From Promerops cafer (Eukaryota; Chordata; Aves; Passeriformes; Nectariniidae), in assembly GCA_013398275.1 (NCBI GenBank), contig VZSE01002702.1, forward strand, positions 1,178,001 through 1,242,000: a DNA stretch of 64,000 bases. Direction: 5' to 3'. Shown piece by piece: positions 51,173 to 64,000 of the stretch (positions within the stretch are counted from its first letter, which is position 1; the number at the start of each line of letters is the position of its first letter). The position numbers and the translations under genes were made by a program. A model generated the notes under the pieces. It searched no databases, was not told the DNA's origin, and was given only the letters and a program-made list of their open reading frames with translations.

Positions 51173-52875
51173 TCATGATGTTCTGCAGGTCCATAGCAAA
51201 TCCAAGAATAGAAACCAATCTCCTGCCTCCTCCACTGGCCCACATAGATTCTTCCTATTTATACACACCTCCAGAGAAATTACACAGGAGGAAACTATCC
51301 ACATTTCACTTGAGATTAAATTTTGTGCCTTTTCTTGACAGAAATGGTGAAATTAAGTCAGCCTATTTAATAGCAGTAATAAAACCAGTTCCATTTTGAG
51401 ACCAGGACTGATGTATCATAAAGTGATATTTAAGATAACCAAAGGTGTTTTACACTAATACAAGAATATAAAGCCTGAATTAAATAAAAGAAAAAAGAAC
51501 CTCAAACCATCAACAAAAACACAAAATCAAAGCCTTGAAGAATATTATAATGACTTACTTCTCAAGATAGTTTTGCTTGAAGCATCCTAAACCTTGGTAT
51601 AGAAGAATATTTGTTTCAGCCACAGCCATAGGGAGGGGAAATAAGCAGTGGCTGTCATTACAGTGCCAAGCTACCTTGCTAAGTCATGGCTGCAGAACTC
51701 CACAATCATATATACTCATGCTGACATGCAAAAAGACTGCAGCTAAACAAAACCTTTGGCAAAACATAGTGCCATATCTCTTCATCCAGCTTACCTCCTA
51801 CAAAGCATTACAAAATGCTTCACACCGATATGTATCAAAGGGAAAGGACCCAAAAGGTAAGTTAAGTAGAATGAATCAGGTCATTAAACTGCAGATTAAA
51901 TCATCACACTCCCTAAATGCTGATGACCAGACAACAAAGTGAAGTAAAAGGGAAAACAACATTCCCTAAATCCTTTGCAGAAGGTTGGGTTCCATGGATC
52001 TGCCAAAGCTTGACAATTTTCTTTGTGACAATTGTCATGACCTCACTGCTGGGTAAGAATCTTTCATTGCCTAATGGGGAGATGGCAGAAACCTGTATTT
52101 TGTATGAGGACTCCAAGAACTATTAACATTAGCCATTGACCAAGTTTATTAAAGAATTATGGACCATACAGGGGTTTGGGCTTCTGTGAGTTTGTAGAAG
52201 CACAGAAGTGTAAGGGCTACTGAGACTTAATTGAATAAATTTCATTGCCAACTGCAGCTGACACTGAGAAAAGGAGCAGATGCTTATGTACCAGGCAATG
52301 CCAAGAGTTGCAGGGAGGAAGTCTCCTAGTCTGTGTACTGCCCCTTCCATGCACAGGCCACCTGGATTCTGGACCAGGAATCCTTCAGAGGTACCAGCTC
52401 GAGCTGACCTGAGAAACAGTGTCCTTGTCACAGCTCACTGACACCAAGGTCCAGATGACACTATGTGAAGGGAAACCCCGGATGAGGCAATAAATCAAGT
52501 CCAAAAACTGTCTGATTGCAACAGCTCACGCTAAAGCTGTCTGCAACTCTGTGCATTTGCAATGCGTCCATGCAGCTTAGGTAAGACTTTCTCCTTTTTC
52601 TGGGATGTATCTGACATCAAGGAGGCTGGTTTGGGTAGAGATGTACATACCAACTTGGAAGAACGTCAGATGAAAAACTTGAAAATACTTTCACTGTTGA
52701 TGAATATTTGCTTGAAACATCTCGAATCACCTTTATGACCATTATTCTACAACCTCACCTCTCATTAGCAGGGACTCAAATTCCAATTCTGGTTGTATTC
52801 AGAAGCCTCATAACAGCTTGGATGTTTGTTAATGCCAGCAGAATACAGCTCTGTGTGCTATTCTGTATATTTAGC
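51173..52875. other. Intronic DNA between the tandem duplication and the solo LTR
   Basis: No gene, RNA or repeat family was recognised. A 121-codon + strand frame at 51577-51942 carries no motif. Confidence 0.5.
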
Positions 52876-53418
52876 TGTCCTGGTTTCAGCTGGCATAGAG
52901 TTAATTTTCTTTCTAGAAGCTGGTACAGGGCTGTGTTGTGGATTTAGGATGAGAATAGAGCTGATAAGCCACTGATGTTTTAGTTGTTGCTTAGCAGTGT
53001 TTACACTAAGCCAAGGACTTCTCTCACACCAGCCCACCAGCGAGAAGGCTGGAGGAACACAAGAACCTGGGAGGAGACAGCTGAGACAGCAGACCCCAAG
53101 TGATCCAAAGGATATTCCATACCATATGGCATCATGCTCAGTATGTCAGCCAGGGGGAAAGCTGGCCACAGGTCACTACTCAGGAACTGGCTGGTCACTG
53201 GTCAGTAGATGGAAAGTGTAACTTGTTTTGTAAACTCAAAATCTTTATTATTGTTGTTATTACTATCTTCCCTTCCATTTCTGCTCTGTCAAACAGCTTT
53301 GTCTAAAATCACAAATTTTACTCTTCTTTCCCCAATTCTTTCCTCCATCCCACTGAGAAGAGGTGATTGAGGAAGGGGCTGTGTGATGTTTAGCTACCTG
53401 ACAGGTTAAACCACGACA
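52876..53418 (+). mobile_element. Solo LTR of a bird ERVL-like endogenous retrovirus, degraded
   Basis: It begins TGTCCTGGTTTCAGCTGGCA and ends in aggttaaaccacgaca, the TG...CA termini of a common bird LTR family with imperfect inverted ends (TGTC and GACA). Internal landmarks are GGATTTAGGATGAGAATAGA, the ATATTCCATACCATATGGCA block and the promoter-proximal part, in which the TATA-like segment is lost (ctcagtatgtcagccag). No gag, pol or env sequence adjoins it, so it is a solo LTR left by recombination. The flanking five bases (ttagc and gcaac) do not form a matching target-site duplication. Confidence 0.88.
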
Positions 53419-54767
53419 GCAACCCCCATCTTGACAACCTATTGCATTATTACCACCACCAGGTTAATACCACGTTTCACTAGCTTATAAACAAAGCTGA
53501 AGCTAGGCAAGATCACCTTCCTGACATGCTTTTGTGTAGTACTTAGTCAAACAGGGGTCACTAGACATGCCACTAAAAGAGATGGTAGATTCTAATACTG
53601 CACTTTTAAAGGCTGTGGGCAAAAATGTAGTTTCTACTATTAAGACAAATACCTGTAATCAGAAATGTAATTTCATGGTTTGGAAACATCCCCACATCTG
53701 TTTTCTTAGCTGTAGTTAACTAAGAATATTCTTTTGAGTATCTGTGACCAACATCCTGATGATACCTCACAAAGGCAATCCAAGCCTTCATTTTCTTTTG
53801 GCTGAGCTTCAACAAAGCCCTGTGAAGCCAGGCACAAACACTGGTTTTCCAAGATCATCACAACTTGAGCACTCCTCTCTGTTCAGCATTGAGCAAGGAT
53901 GCCAGATCAGTCCTCCCCTCTGAGTGATGACTATCCATAGAACAGAGCACCAATATAAGGAGGGGTTTGGTCCTTATCCAAGGGTAAGATGATCACAGAT
54001 TGCAAGCAAAGAGTAATATATGATGATTCTAAACCTCCAAAGTAACAGAATTGTGTACTGTGAGTGCAAAGATATCTGTGTATATCAGGCACATTCCCTA
54101 GATGTGGAAAAAAACCAAGGAATCCAATAAATAAATAGATATTGAATTAAGAAGCAGCATCAATAAATACACCTGTGACTGCAGAAGATGGACTGTTTCA
54201 GTCAACAATGTATTCAGCATCCTGAATACTGAAAGATCTAATTACAGGCTTGCTGCTGACCTAGCAAAGATACCGCTGGGTGTGCCAGGAGCATTTTCTG
54301 TCAAAAAAAGTACAAGATATCTCTAAAAAAGAATACTGATTACATAAGTGAAGGCATATCTCTGTCATGAATCTTCCTACTTCTTAGGAAGACACAAAGT
54401 TGTCAGTTTTGTTACCTCTGCTTTTCTACAAACTACCGCAACACCGAAAAAAGTGTGAGAGACGACACCAGCTTGGTGTAAAGACTGACCTGAAATCTCT
54501 CAAGGGCTCCTTTCACTCCTCCTTGTGGTAATTAACAAATTCACACAGATCAAACTTGTTTTAGTGGTTCATTACAACAACAATAATTTAAAAGTTACCA
54601 TTGCTTTGTTTACGCCAGAGTTTCAAAAGCCACCTTCTGAGAAAATGGACTTCAAATCCACCATGTCTGTTACTGTTAATTCCATTTTTTTTCCAGCTTG
54701 CACAACAGCAGTTTGACTTGTCTCTTCTCAGAAAGACACCATGACTACTTGAAAGTGCTGAGCTAAA

Positions 54768-54792
54768 ATATATATATATATGTATATATAAA
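54768..54792 (+). repeat. (TA)n microsatellite
   Basis: An alternating TA run interrupted once by tg (atatatatatatatgtatatata). It lies within intron. Confidence 0.85.
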
Positions 54793-55766
54793 GTGACAGG
54801 GCACAGCATTTCTGAAAACCAGGTAGGCTCCCCTACACTTCTGGAAAGTACTCGAGGACCTCGGAAAATGTCATCATTTTGGTTTGTCCTTTCAGAGAAG
54901 AAATGTTATACAGCTACAGCAATGAACTGAACACCACTATTTGGGCAGTAACTGTTGAGCAACAAGGCTGCCCTCATGTCAGAAAAGCACAAGCAACCAG
55001 ACATATCAGCTGAGGTGCAGCCAGAATGCTGAATCCACTCAAAGGCACAGAGATCTACTTGCAGCTTCAATTTTTCCCCACCAGTATTGTGCAGGTCTGT
55101 GCAGGCTGATGGAAGTTTGAGATCCAGCTAACCTGACGTTTTTTAGACATGAGATATTTGAATTATATTAAAAATTCCATTTCAGAGCTCATCTGTAAAA
55201 CTAGTTTTCTGGGTTGGGGCAGAAATAGGCAGCACACAGAGACATAAGCCAATACCCAGCACAAGATCTGTTTTAGGTTAATACATGAGGGTTCTGCTCT
55301 ATTAAGCTGTCCATTTCCATTCAAGACAAGAGAAACTGGAGAAGCAAGAGCAAACAGTGGGACAATATTGATCAAGAGGAGGAGAATATTGTAGCAGGAA
55401 TGCTTGCTACAACAGCAACCACCTCTTATTTTGGGAAAAACACAGTTTTGAAGATGAAATCAGAGAGTCACACAGCTCTCTCTGAAAAGCTTCACTGGGG
55501 GTGACAATACCAGGAAAGTTCTCAATGAATATGTCATGAAGAGCTGAAGAAGCAGATGTGGAAGTCAAGAGTTAGTGAGGTACAGGAGAAGACATGCAGA
55601 GAGATGACAGACCTTAGGAATAAGACAAAGTGGTAATTGACGGTAGAAGGGAGGAAATTAACAGAGGCTTCCAACAGCAAGGCAAATATGGTTAGAGAAA
55701 TTAGCTCAGAAAGTGACCTCTATGAAAAGACTGTCCATTTGGATGGGTAAATGGATCAAGATTACA

Positions 55767-55796
55767 TAGGAAAAAGAAACGTAGGAAAAAGAAACA
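55767..55796 (+). repeat. 15-bp tandem duplication, one mismatch
   Basis: The unit taggaaaaagaaac plus g or a occurs twice in direct succession. It is purine-rich and of no visible coding value. Confidence 0.85.
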
Positions 55797-56091
55797 TATT
55801 CCTAAATGCTCTTTTCAAGAAGGAGGAGAGTGACAAAGGGTGAAATTCACTCCTTCATAGTACACAAAGGTCTAGACAAATGCTTAATTCGCAATCCAGC
55901 TAAATATTATAAAGGCAAACAAGCAGTAAATTGTCTCATCTCTAAACCAGGGGCAGCTTTCATTATAACCCATGACAGATTAAAGTGGTACGAGTGAGGA
56001 TCAAGGGCAAGCAAATGTGTAAGAGGTACAAGCTGAAAACGCATAAAGTCCCATGTTTCTAGTACTTGTCCAGTACTTGTAACTGTACTAG

Positions 56092-56131
56092 AAAACAAAA
56101 CACAAAACAAACAAACAAACAAAAAAAAAAA
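56092..56131 (+). repeat. A-rich (CAAA)n simple repeat
   Basis: aaaacaaaacacaaaacaaa units passing into A11. A decayed poly-A tail or a simple repeat is equally possible; no retroposed body was identified upstream. Confidence 0.8.
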
Positions 56132-57446
56132 CCTGCGGAGATCAACTATATTTTCAAGTTGACAGCTTCCCTTTAATTTACCAGGTTGTTACTCTGGGGA
56201 TTGTATTTACTATTTGCTAAAACCTGAAAATATCTGTTCCAGATTATTTAAAAAAACTAAAAAAAAGAGGCTGGATATTTTCTCTTTCATATATATTTAT
56301 CTTACTGAGCAAAGATACATTTATCTATCCAAGAAATCACTCCCAGGGTGACCTCTATGTGATACAGAAGTCTTGGGGTGGTATCATTCTTTATTCTTGG
56401 GAGCTATTTAAGAAACATTTTAATAAAGAAGTATTGGTACACTGCAGAAATATATAATGGACTCTTAAACCTCTCTATGGAGACCTGTGTTCTTTGCACA
56501 TGGAGGGCAGTGAATTCTCCTGCTTAGTTGCTCAGATTGGTGAAGAATCTGAGTTAATAAATGTGTAAGTGAGACAAATTGTTCTGAAATATTTTTAGAA
56601 TGAATCTTAACTAGAGTACATTTGTCCCTGAATATCAATTTTACAGAACCCTTACAGCTTTACAGGACAAAGAAGTATACTTTAGGATGTACTTGCTTTT
56701 GCAGGTAGCTAAAATATAACTTTTTAGTGTCTTATTAGAAACAATGAATTACTTCACACATTGTTCAGAGGAACAGCTAGCTTGTAGACGAAGCCTCTTG
56801 GGACACTGTGATATTTTTATGTTCTTAATTTTTTCAGAGTAATCTGGTATTCCCTTGTTGAAACATATCATGATGTAGGAAAATTATTTTAGAAAAAAAT
56901 ATGTTAAAATTGCAAGAGCTTTTTGTCAAGTGATATTTTCAAACTAGATCTATCATTTTTGACCTTGATACACAGAAGTGGAATTTACACAATAGTCTGA
57001 CCTCAATGCTTATCATAATAGAGACTCACTGTTTAATTAAAAGTTTGGCTCATTCCGTATGCTGGTTGATACTCAGGCACATTTTCATTGGGGAAAATTA
57101 TTGTTTCTGGTCCCTCGCAGCTGTTCTGGCCTGCTCCCAATCCTTTGCAGATGTAATAACAAATCACAGATCAAAAAACTGCCTAGAGGTTGTTTGATAG
57201 GCATATTATATAAATGTGGAAAAAAAAAATAAACCCAAATAAATCTGTAGTGGAGGATGTGACTTTCATCAATGCTGATCTGGTTTAATTTAATATCAAG
57301 ATCCCAGATCCCTCCCACTAATGTCAGCAGAAAACTATTATTAAACTAAACCATCAGATCTCCCTGTCAAAAAGGACATATGAAACCACTGAGTCCTCTA
57401 AACCCTCATACAAGGCACACCAATACAAGCATGATGTTAAACCAAA

Positions 57447-58115
57447 ATCCTAGAAGCATAAAATATCTTCAGTTGGAAGGGACCCACAGGGATCATTGAA
57501 TCCAACTCCTGGCACTGCACAAGACAGCCCCAAGAGTCACACCATGTTCCTTAAGGTGTTGTCCAAACACTTCTTGAACTCTGTCAGGCTTGGTGCCCTG
57601 GAAGTGACCACTTCTGTGGGGAGCCTGTTCCAGTGCCCAGCCACCCTCTAGGTGAAGCTTTTCCTGATATCCAACCTAAACCTCCCCACACACAACTTTA
57701 GGCCATTCCCTTGGGTGTTATTGCTGGTCACCAGAGACAAGAGGTCAGTGCTGCTCCTTGGGAGGAAGTTGCAGACTGCAACGAGGTCTCCCCTCAGTCT
57801 CCTCCTCTCCAGGCTGAACAGACCAAGTGCCCTCAGCCACTCCTTATAAAGCTTCCCCTCAGGAGCCTTCGCCATCCTCACGGCGCTCCTCTGGATGCTC
57901 TATAGCTTTTTATCTTTCTAATGTTGTTGTGCCCCAGCACTCGAGGCGAGGCTGCCCCAGAGCAGAGCAGGACAATCCCCTCCCTTGCCCGGCTGGCCAT
58001 GCTGTGCCTGATGCACCCCAGAACACGCCTGGCTCTCCTGGCTGCCAGGGCACTGCTGACTCATGTTCAGCTTGTCATTAACCAGGAGCCCCAGGTCCTT
58101 TCCCCTGCACTGTGA
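57447..58115 (-). mobile_element. CR1 LINE 3' fragment, antisense
   Basis: The left end aatcctagaagcataaaata and ttggaagggacccacaggga are the complement of the CR1 terminus of the 'GGATCCTTATGGGTCCCTTCC' class. The body carries the RT C-terminus in reverse, with a frame still open on the minus strand (FSLERRRLRGDLVAVCNFL, near 57800). It is 5'-truncated near 58115. Confidence 0.93.
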
Positions 58116-61100
58116 AAAAGTGAGAGGAAGGAAAGGAAAAGGCTTTTTATCATGAGCATGTCCAACTGTGCAAACACAAAGAGATGGCAAAAAGCAGAAT
58201 GATGTCTAGTTCCAAGCCTTGTCCAGTGGGACAGAAATTGTCTGTTTAGAGAGTGGCATGATATGTTCATTGCCCTACTCTCAGCATCACAAGAGCATTT
58301 CTGTCCACAGGATGACACTGTTCTGCACAGATACAACTTGGTTTAAAACGGAAACATTGGCCTGACCATATTAAAACACATTCAGAAGCAACTCTAAAAT
58401 GACATTTAACAGACGCTCTGGCACTCAAGTTATTGACAAGCTACAGAACAAATAACAAATTTATAAATAGAGACCCAGCATGGATACCCAGTATGGGCAA
58501 GGCATTTAGCTGCAGCTAGTAATAAATAAGGGGTTTAATAACACAGTGACTTTGCAGTTATCCATTTCTAAACATCAGTAAACCCAGTTGAGAAGAAAAG
58601 GCAAGCGTATAAAATAATCTCTGCAAATAAAGAAAACCTTAATAGTGCATTAAAAAATAAAATTACAAAGCTACTATGTATTAAAAAAAAAAAAACACCT
58701 AATGAATGGAGCTAAGTTTCAGCATTGTTGCTCAATAATTCTCTAGTTAGGGTTGTTACACATCCTTGGGTGCAAAAGGAACGTGACTAGCAAAACACAC
58801 ACCAAGATGTCACTTACACTGTACCCCTTAAAAAGACCACTGCTGTCTTGAAGGAGAACTTAGTGCCAAATGGAATTACTTGGGAATTGGCTCTGGCACA
58901 AAATCAACCCACAGACACAAATTGCATTTGATCAGATAAATGTATACTACAGTGCTAAATCTAGTGGAGAAACAGATGCATAAAAGTCAATGTTTTGAAC
59001 TCTTCTAATGAAACATTATGGTTGATCATACCTAATGACTCTTGCATATTAAGTATAATCACTTAAACAGAATCAAATGTGGCTCCTGGGAGTAAATCAA
59101 GCCACACAAATTAAGCTGTACCCAGTTGCAAACAAAGAAAACAAACAAAGTTCCAGAGAAGAGACTGAATTTTCATAGGCATATATAGAAGGGGCTGCAG
59201 TTCCGTGTTTTTTAGACAAGCTGTGTATTTAGTGTGAAACAGATTAGTGGTTTGTTAATTGCTTCAGGCAGAAGATTTTTAAGGGTTTTACTACTGGAAC
59301 TTTTAACAAGCCAGCACTTAGAGGACAGAGAAGTAATTACAGTGTTTATAATAGCTGGGTACAAGGATAGCAGGCATTCCTGAAACAAACAGATATAAGA
59401 GGATTCATTTGGCATGATGCAATTACATATATTTGCAAAACAAGCCTCTAAACATAAGAAATGCATGGAACAACAGGAATTAAATGATGAACTGGAATCT
59501 TTGGGGACCATGTCAAAGCAATGATCCCACACTGTGCTGAATGAAGATTGTGCATATGAGATCAGGGTGTGATGACCAAACTTGCACAGCAATTGCAAAT
59601 GATTATCATTCAATATGGCAAAAGTATCTGCACCATATGCCCTATAAGTAAATAGTCTTTTCATGCAATGATACAGGAACAGGCAGGCCTTCAGTTGCCA
59701 CATCTATACGTAACTGCAACAGCAGAGTGTTCTTTTCCTTCTCCTCAGCTTTCCATCTAGATAAAGGTTAAAACACTGCTGACCAGAAATAAGCAACACT
59801 GAAGACCAAATGAAAGATTATAGAGGTTAAAACAAGGGTAAATGTATGTCTTTTAATGAGTGGAAGGACAAGCCTGCACAAGCTGAGGACAAGCCTGCAG
59901 CTGCAAGCAGTGTTTCTATTGTCATACCAAAGAGTAGCTCCATTTTTGTTGTACCAGATGGATTCCTCCATCTAGATGGGTTTTTTTTGTTCTCCATTTT
60001 TGTATTTTCTGAACATCTCAGGGTTTCAATTGCATCTATCTACACAATGCTTGAGTGAGAGACATCCTTTAGCTACCGACTGCTTATTGCAATGCAGAGT
60101 CCTGTTAGGACTTAGAAAGCCTTTCTATGTTTCTTCCTGTTAGAAAGCTTTTTCTCAGGCTAGTGACCATTTGCTAAGCTGAGGAGCTGGGCTCAGAACT
60201 GCATACCCACTCTCAGGCTGCAGGAACCCACTAATACTGCTGCAAAGACAGCAGAGATGGAGAATACCTTTCCCCAGACTTACCTGGAACTGGGAAGGGA
60301 GAAAGCACTTCTCAAAGCAGTGGAAGACCTGAATTTAAACCACTTTCAGCTCAATCCCTATCTCACATTTTCTAGGGGTGAAAAGAAATCAGTCTTCTTT
60401 CTCCAACAGGGACAATTTAAGAGCTATAATTTCAAGAAAATGCTTTCAAGCTGTGAATACTCGTCTTATAAACCTTGGTCGAAAGAAGTAATGAGGTTCT
60501 TTGGCAGAGGTGAAATTGCAAACAAATCCTGTCTTCATGATTTCCAGCAGCAGATTGGGCACATCCCCAGTCAGCTGTGGTGAATGTCATGCTGAATGTT
60601 TATAAAATAAGGTAAGGCTGAATTTCCCAGCACTGAACACTTTCTGTGCTTCTAGTTCAAACAAATTCAGATTAGACTTGCAAAACAGCTAAAGCACCCA
60701 GTACAAGGCTTGGTCTTTTCTGACTCTTTCCTGAGCATCTGCTCCTGCCCCCCCTGGGAAGCCAGGTACCAAGCTACATGGATGGATAACTACTGCTTGG
60801 TTTAAGCCAATGCAGATGTTTCATTACTGCAACTTGCAATGACTCCGTTTAAAAGCATTCCAGATCCTCAGGAACTCTGGAGACAAGTTATCTTTGTAGT
60901 GTCACATCTATACAGCCATGTTCTCTAGGTAGGTACCTGGCATTTGCTTGTTCCCAAAATGAGCTTGTCTGGACCATACCAATCAGCCCAATGTCTCAGC
61001 ACTGTCAGAATCCACAAACTCCATGCTTCTGGCATACCTTCACAACCTGTTCAGTTAGGTGAACTCCAGCTACACTTCCTCCCCTATGTATCACCAGCCC

Positions 61101-62324
61101 TCCCACTGAATGCAACATCGCGCATCCCCTAAGTGGAGTTTGAGAGGAATGAACATAAGGCTCCCTGGGACATAGTGGGCATTTGAAGTGGAGTTCTTAA
61201 TATTTTCTGTTAAATCCTCCCCCTTCCAGATTTAAATATAAGTATAGTGACAATGGGGAGGTGGAATAGAGTGAAGAGAAAACAGGGAGAAGGGCTCTGC
61301 ATTTATGACTTTTCAACACTGGTGTTTGTGCACTTGCTGGGGAGGGAGGGTTCTACCCTTGGGTATGCAAAAGAAGACAAAACAGCCTGGACTTTAATAC
61401 CTGTCAGTGCAGTAACAGCTATAAACTCTAAGTTATAAAGCCACGTGTCAGTACTCTGTCCCAATAAATATTTGATTATTCCACACAAATGGGCAACATC
61501 CCAACAAGAAAATGCTAAATAATACCTGCCATCAAAATTCTTAGCGCACTCTTATGGGTGAGGAGTACTATCAGCTCCTCTCTGGTCAAGAAGGGAGCTG
61601 TACATGGATTTCCACATCCCCAGAAAACATCCTAACCAAATAGCTTCTTCATAAGGAAAAATGTATCAGCAGCACCTTTGCATATGTCATGAGAGACATC
61701 TAGCTATGGTCTTATTTACAGAATAGAGATCATGATTCTGAATCTTAATCAGGATAGGGTATCAACATCTTGATGAGGCAGATTTTAAGGGAATGGCACC
61801 TTGTCCCATATTTGGAATTCATTACTTGTTAGTTTATAGGTGTATTCTGTGTTTTGTGGACTTTAATCCTGAACAACTGTTTCTGCCCATGCAGTACCCC
61901 ACAGATATGGTCCTTAACTGATACCTCAGACACTGTAACTCCCAGTTCCCTTTCATGACTCAGTTCTTAAGTTCTCTTCTCAAACTTTGCATACAGTCCT
62001 TCAGGAAGCACACAGAACAGTAAGAAACTAAAACCTGCTGTTCCCAAATCCTGAGTTAGTTAGTATTTTCATTAACACATAAAATCTTGCAAAGTAGTCT
62101 CCAGAATTTTTTTTATGTACTTGGAGATATAGTGCCTGTGCTGTCAACACTGATTGCCTTTCATAGTGCCTCAAGGATTTTTGTTTTGGAAACTAAAATA
62201 TTTCATACCTCTAAGTATAGCTCCTTTGAGAAGAGTCTAAGACAAGTAAATATTTGCTATCCTAAAAGAAAAGATTTTTCATTACAACCTAGCATTTGGT
62301 GTTAGAGGGGCATGTAAAGCATTG
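58116..62324. other. Intronic DNA between two inverted CR1 copies
   Basis: It includes a 163-codon minus-strand open frame at 59212-59703 with no domain, no signal peptide of note and no splice support. A frame this long is expected by chance once or twice in a window of this size. Confidence 0.5.
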
Positions 62325-62828
62325 AGCTCTGGGATCCCTGTCATGAGAAGGATGTTGATCTGTTGGAGCAAGTCCAGAAGAGGCCAAGAAGATGATCAGA
62401 GGGCTAGAGCACCTCTCCTATGAAAACAGGTTGAGTTGGGGTTGTGCAGCCTGGAGAAGAGAAGATTCCAGAGAGACCTCATTGAGGACTTTCAGTACCT
62501 AAAGGGGGCTACAAGAAGTTTGGAGAGGGACTATTTACAAGAACATGTAGTGATAGGACAAGGGGTGATGGCTTTACATTGAGAGAGATTAGGTTTAGAT
62601 TGAATATTATGAGGAAGTTCCTCACGATGAGGATGGTGAGACACTGGGACCCAGAAAAGCTGTGGCTGCCCCATCCCTGAGAGTGCTCAAGGCCAATTTT
62701 GGAGGTGGCTTTGAGAAACCTGGTCCACTGGAACATGTCCCTGCCCATGGCAGGGGGCACTGGCAGTAGATGATCTTTAAGGTCTTTTCCAACCCAAACC
62801 ATTCTGCGATGCTGCATAATTCTGTGAT
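62325..62828 (+). mobile_element. CR1 LINE 3' fragment, sense
   Basis: About 500 bases running from tgtcatgagaaggatgttga and the GTTGGAGCAAGTCCAGAAGA segment, through ACAAGGGGTGATGGC and CCCTGCCCATGGCAGGGG, to TTTAAGGTCTTTTCCAACCC and attctgcgatgctgcataat. All frames contain stops. It is 5'-truncated. Confidence 0.95.
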
Positions 62829-64000
62829 GAGTTTAAGTGCTTTGTGGAATATGACTGAATAAAACATTATCCATGTCTACTGCTATTGGAACAAAAGCTA
62901 ACGGGTTCTAATTGCTCTCAGAGAAACTCCAGTTTGTCAGCAGGAAAGACCCTCCATCAGTGAGGAAATAAGTTACCTGCAGAAATAGTTGACTCTCCAC
63001 TGTGGGAGGTTTTATAGAACAGACTAGGCAAACACGTCAGGAACAGCTCAAATGCAGTTGATCTGCCCCAGGGCAAGAGAATGGACAACAGGGGTATTTT
63101 AGGTATTCTTAAGTGTTATATTCTAGAGTTCCTACATCATGACAAACATGTTGGACTTTTTCATTTAGTGCCCAATATGTCACATTCCCTGCTTTCTATC
63201 TGAATACATGAAACAAAAAAAGCCTTTTCAAATAGAACCTAATGAACATTTCTAGTGAATCTGAACATGCCCCAAAAACTGTTTCATTGATTCTGAAACT
63301 ATCCACCAACTTAAGCTGATTTTGTCAAGTTGCATTTACAGGAGGGAAAGCAACATGGATAAATTCACGCAAAAAACACATTCATATAGGCTCTTCTTTC
63401 TTCCTTTTCACTAACACCCACCCACTTGAATTATTTTTGTCTATGATATTTACAGCTCTGCCAGATACACTGACACATATATTTAGTCCCTATACAGGGC
63501 GAAATGCAGTAATAATGTGATGGCAAGTAATACTGCATTTTTCATCTGCAAACATTGAAGACACTGTTTATTCAGACGACCAACAAAGCTGTTAATGATG
63601 AAGTGAAAAGCAAGGATGCTGTTGTTTAAATACATAGGCCATACCTAAACATTTATCTATTTCATGTGCACTAGGGGATCCTTCAGGATTAAAACTGAAA
63701 CAGCACAAAATTTAGCTAGAAGCATGCAAGAAAAAAAAAAAAAAAAAGGGGAGGAAAAAACCCCAAAACAGTTACTATCACTACAATCCCAAAACTTTTT
63801 GTTAATTCCACTGTCTGTAGCCATGGGATGCTATGTGGAGGCATTCACGCTAAAAATTTGGATGCGACTCGTTCTGACACATACCGTGAGCTCTTATATT
63901 CCACTGACTTTTCACTTGCTCTTACAAAGGCCATTCAAAATTAAAGTCTGAGTCTGGGAGACATCTCTCTTCTTAGGCACTCTCTGAGAATGATAGGAAA
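62829..64000. other. Intronic DNA to the window end, no gene seen
   Basis: AT-rich unique sequence with one A17 tract. No exon was recognised. Confidence 0.55.
63731..63747 (+). repeat. Poly-A tract (A17)
   Basis: A17 followed by ggggaggaaaaaacccc. Low complexity only. Confidence 0.85.

Larger units (their letters stand above)
53419..57446. other. Intronic DNA between the solo LTR and a CR1 copy
   Basis: It contains the (TA)n, (CAAA)n and 15-bp duplications listed separately. No gene, exon or further mobile element was recognised. Confidence 0.55.

Overview
The window looks like avian genomic DNA. It is AT-rich and CpG-poor and contains no bacterial-style gene. Its interspersed repeats are typical of birds: seven 5'-truncated CR1 LINE copies, several ending in the ATTCTATG-like 8-mer typical of CR1, and one solo LTR of the bird ERVL-like 'TGTCCTGGTTTCAGCTGG' family. 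The species cannot be named from the sequence.

The only gene supported is on the minus strand. Three short phase-0 exons match the variable 5' part of a DLG-family MAGUK scaffold gene, best identified as DLG2 (PSD-93/chapsyn-110). In transcription order they are: 41859-41761 (33 codons, containing ENKEN..FEN-like linker sequence), 34565-34536 (an alternative first coding exon reading MDCLCIVTTK, the dual-cysteine N-terminus known from PSD-95), and 23399-23325 (25 codons, GRCP...CSVE.PAW.P...). The first and third resemble the linker that, as I remember it, joins the L27 region to the KYRYQDED exon in long DLG2 isoforms. All three begin or end in phase 0, so they can be swapped as cassettes. 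Neither the L27 exons nor the shared KYRYQDED exon was found here, so the window would sit inside very large 5' introns.

Layout. 1-23324: intron with CR1 copies at 4872 (+), 15290 (+) and 20873 (-). 23325-41859: the three exons, with a candidate internal promoter and leader upstream of the 34.5 kb exon. On the minus strand that region has a GA tract at 35117-34991 and a CT tract at 35914-35856. 41860-64000: upstream intron with CR1 copies at 47596 (-), 50697 (+), 57447 (-) and 62325 (+), and the solo LTR at 52876-53418. Simple A/T-rich tracts and a perfect 30-bp tandem duplication (51113-51172) complete the content.

No tRNA, rRNA, CRISPR, prokaryotic operon or novel defence-type system was seen. 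The most notable signal is the choice of N-termini built into this locus: a palmitoylation-type start and an L27-linker route would feed the same downstream scaffold.
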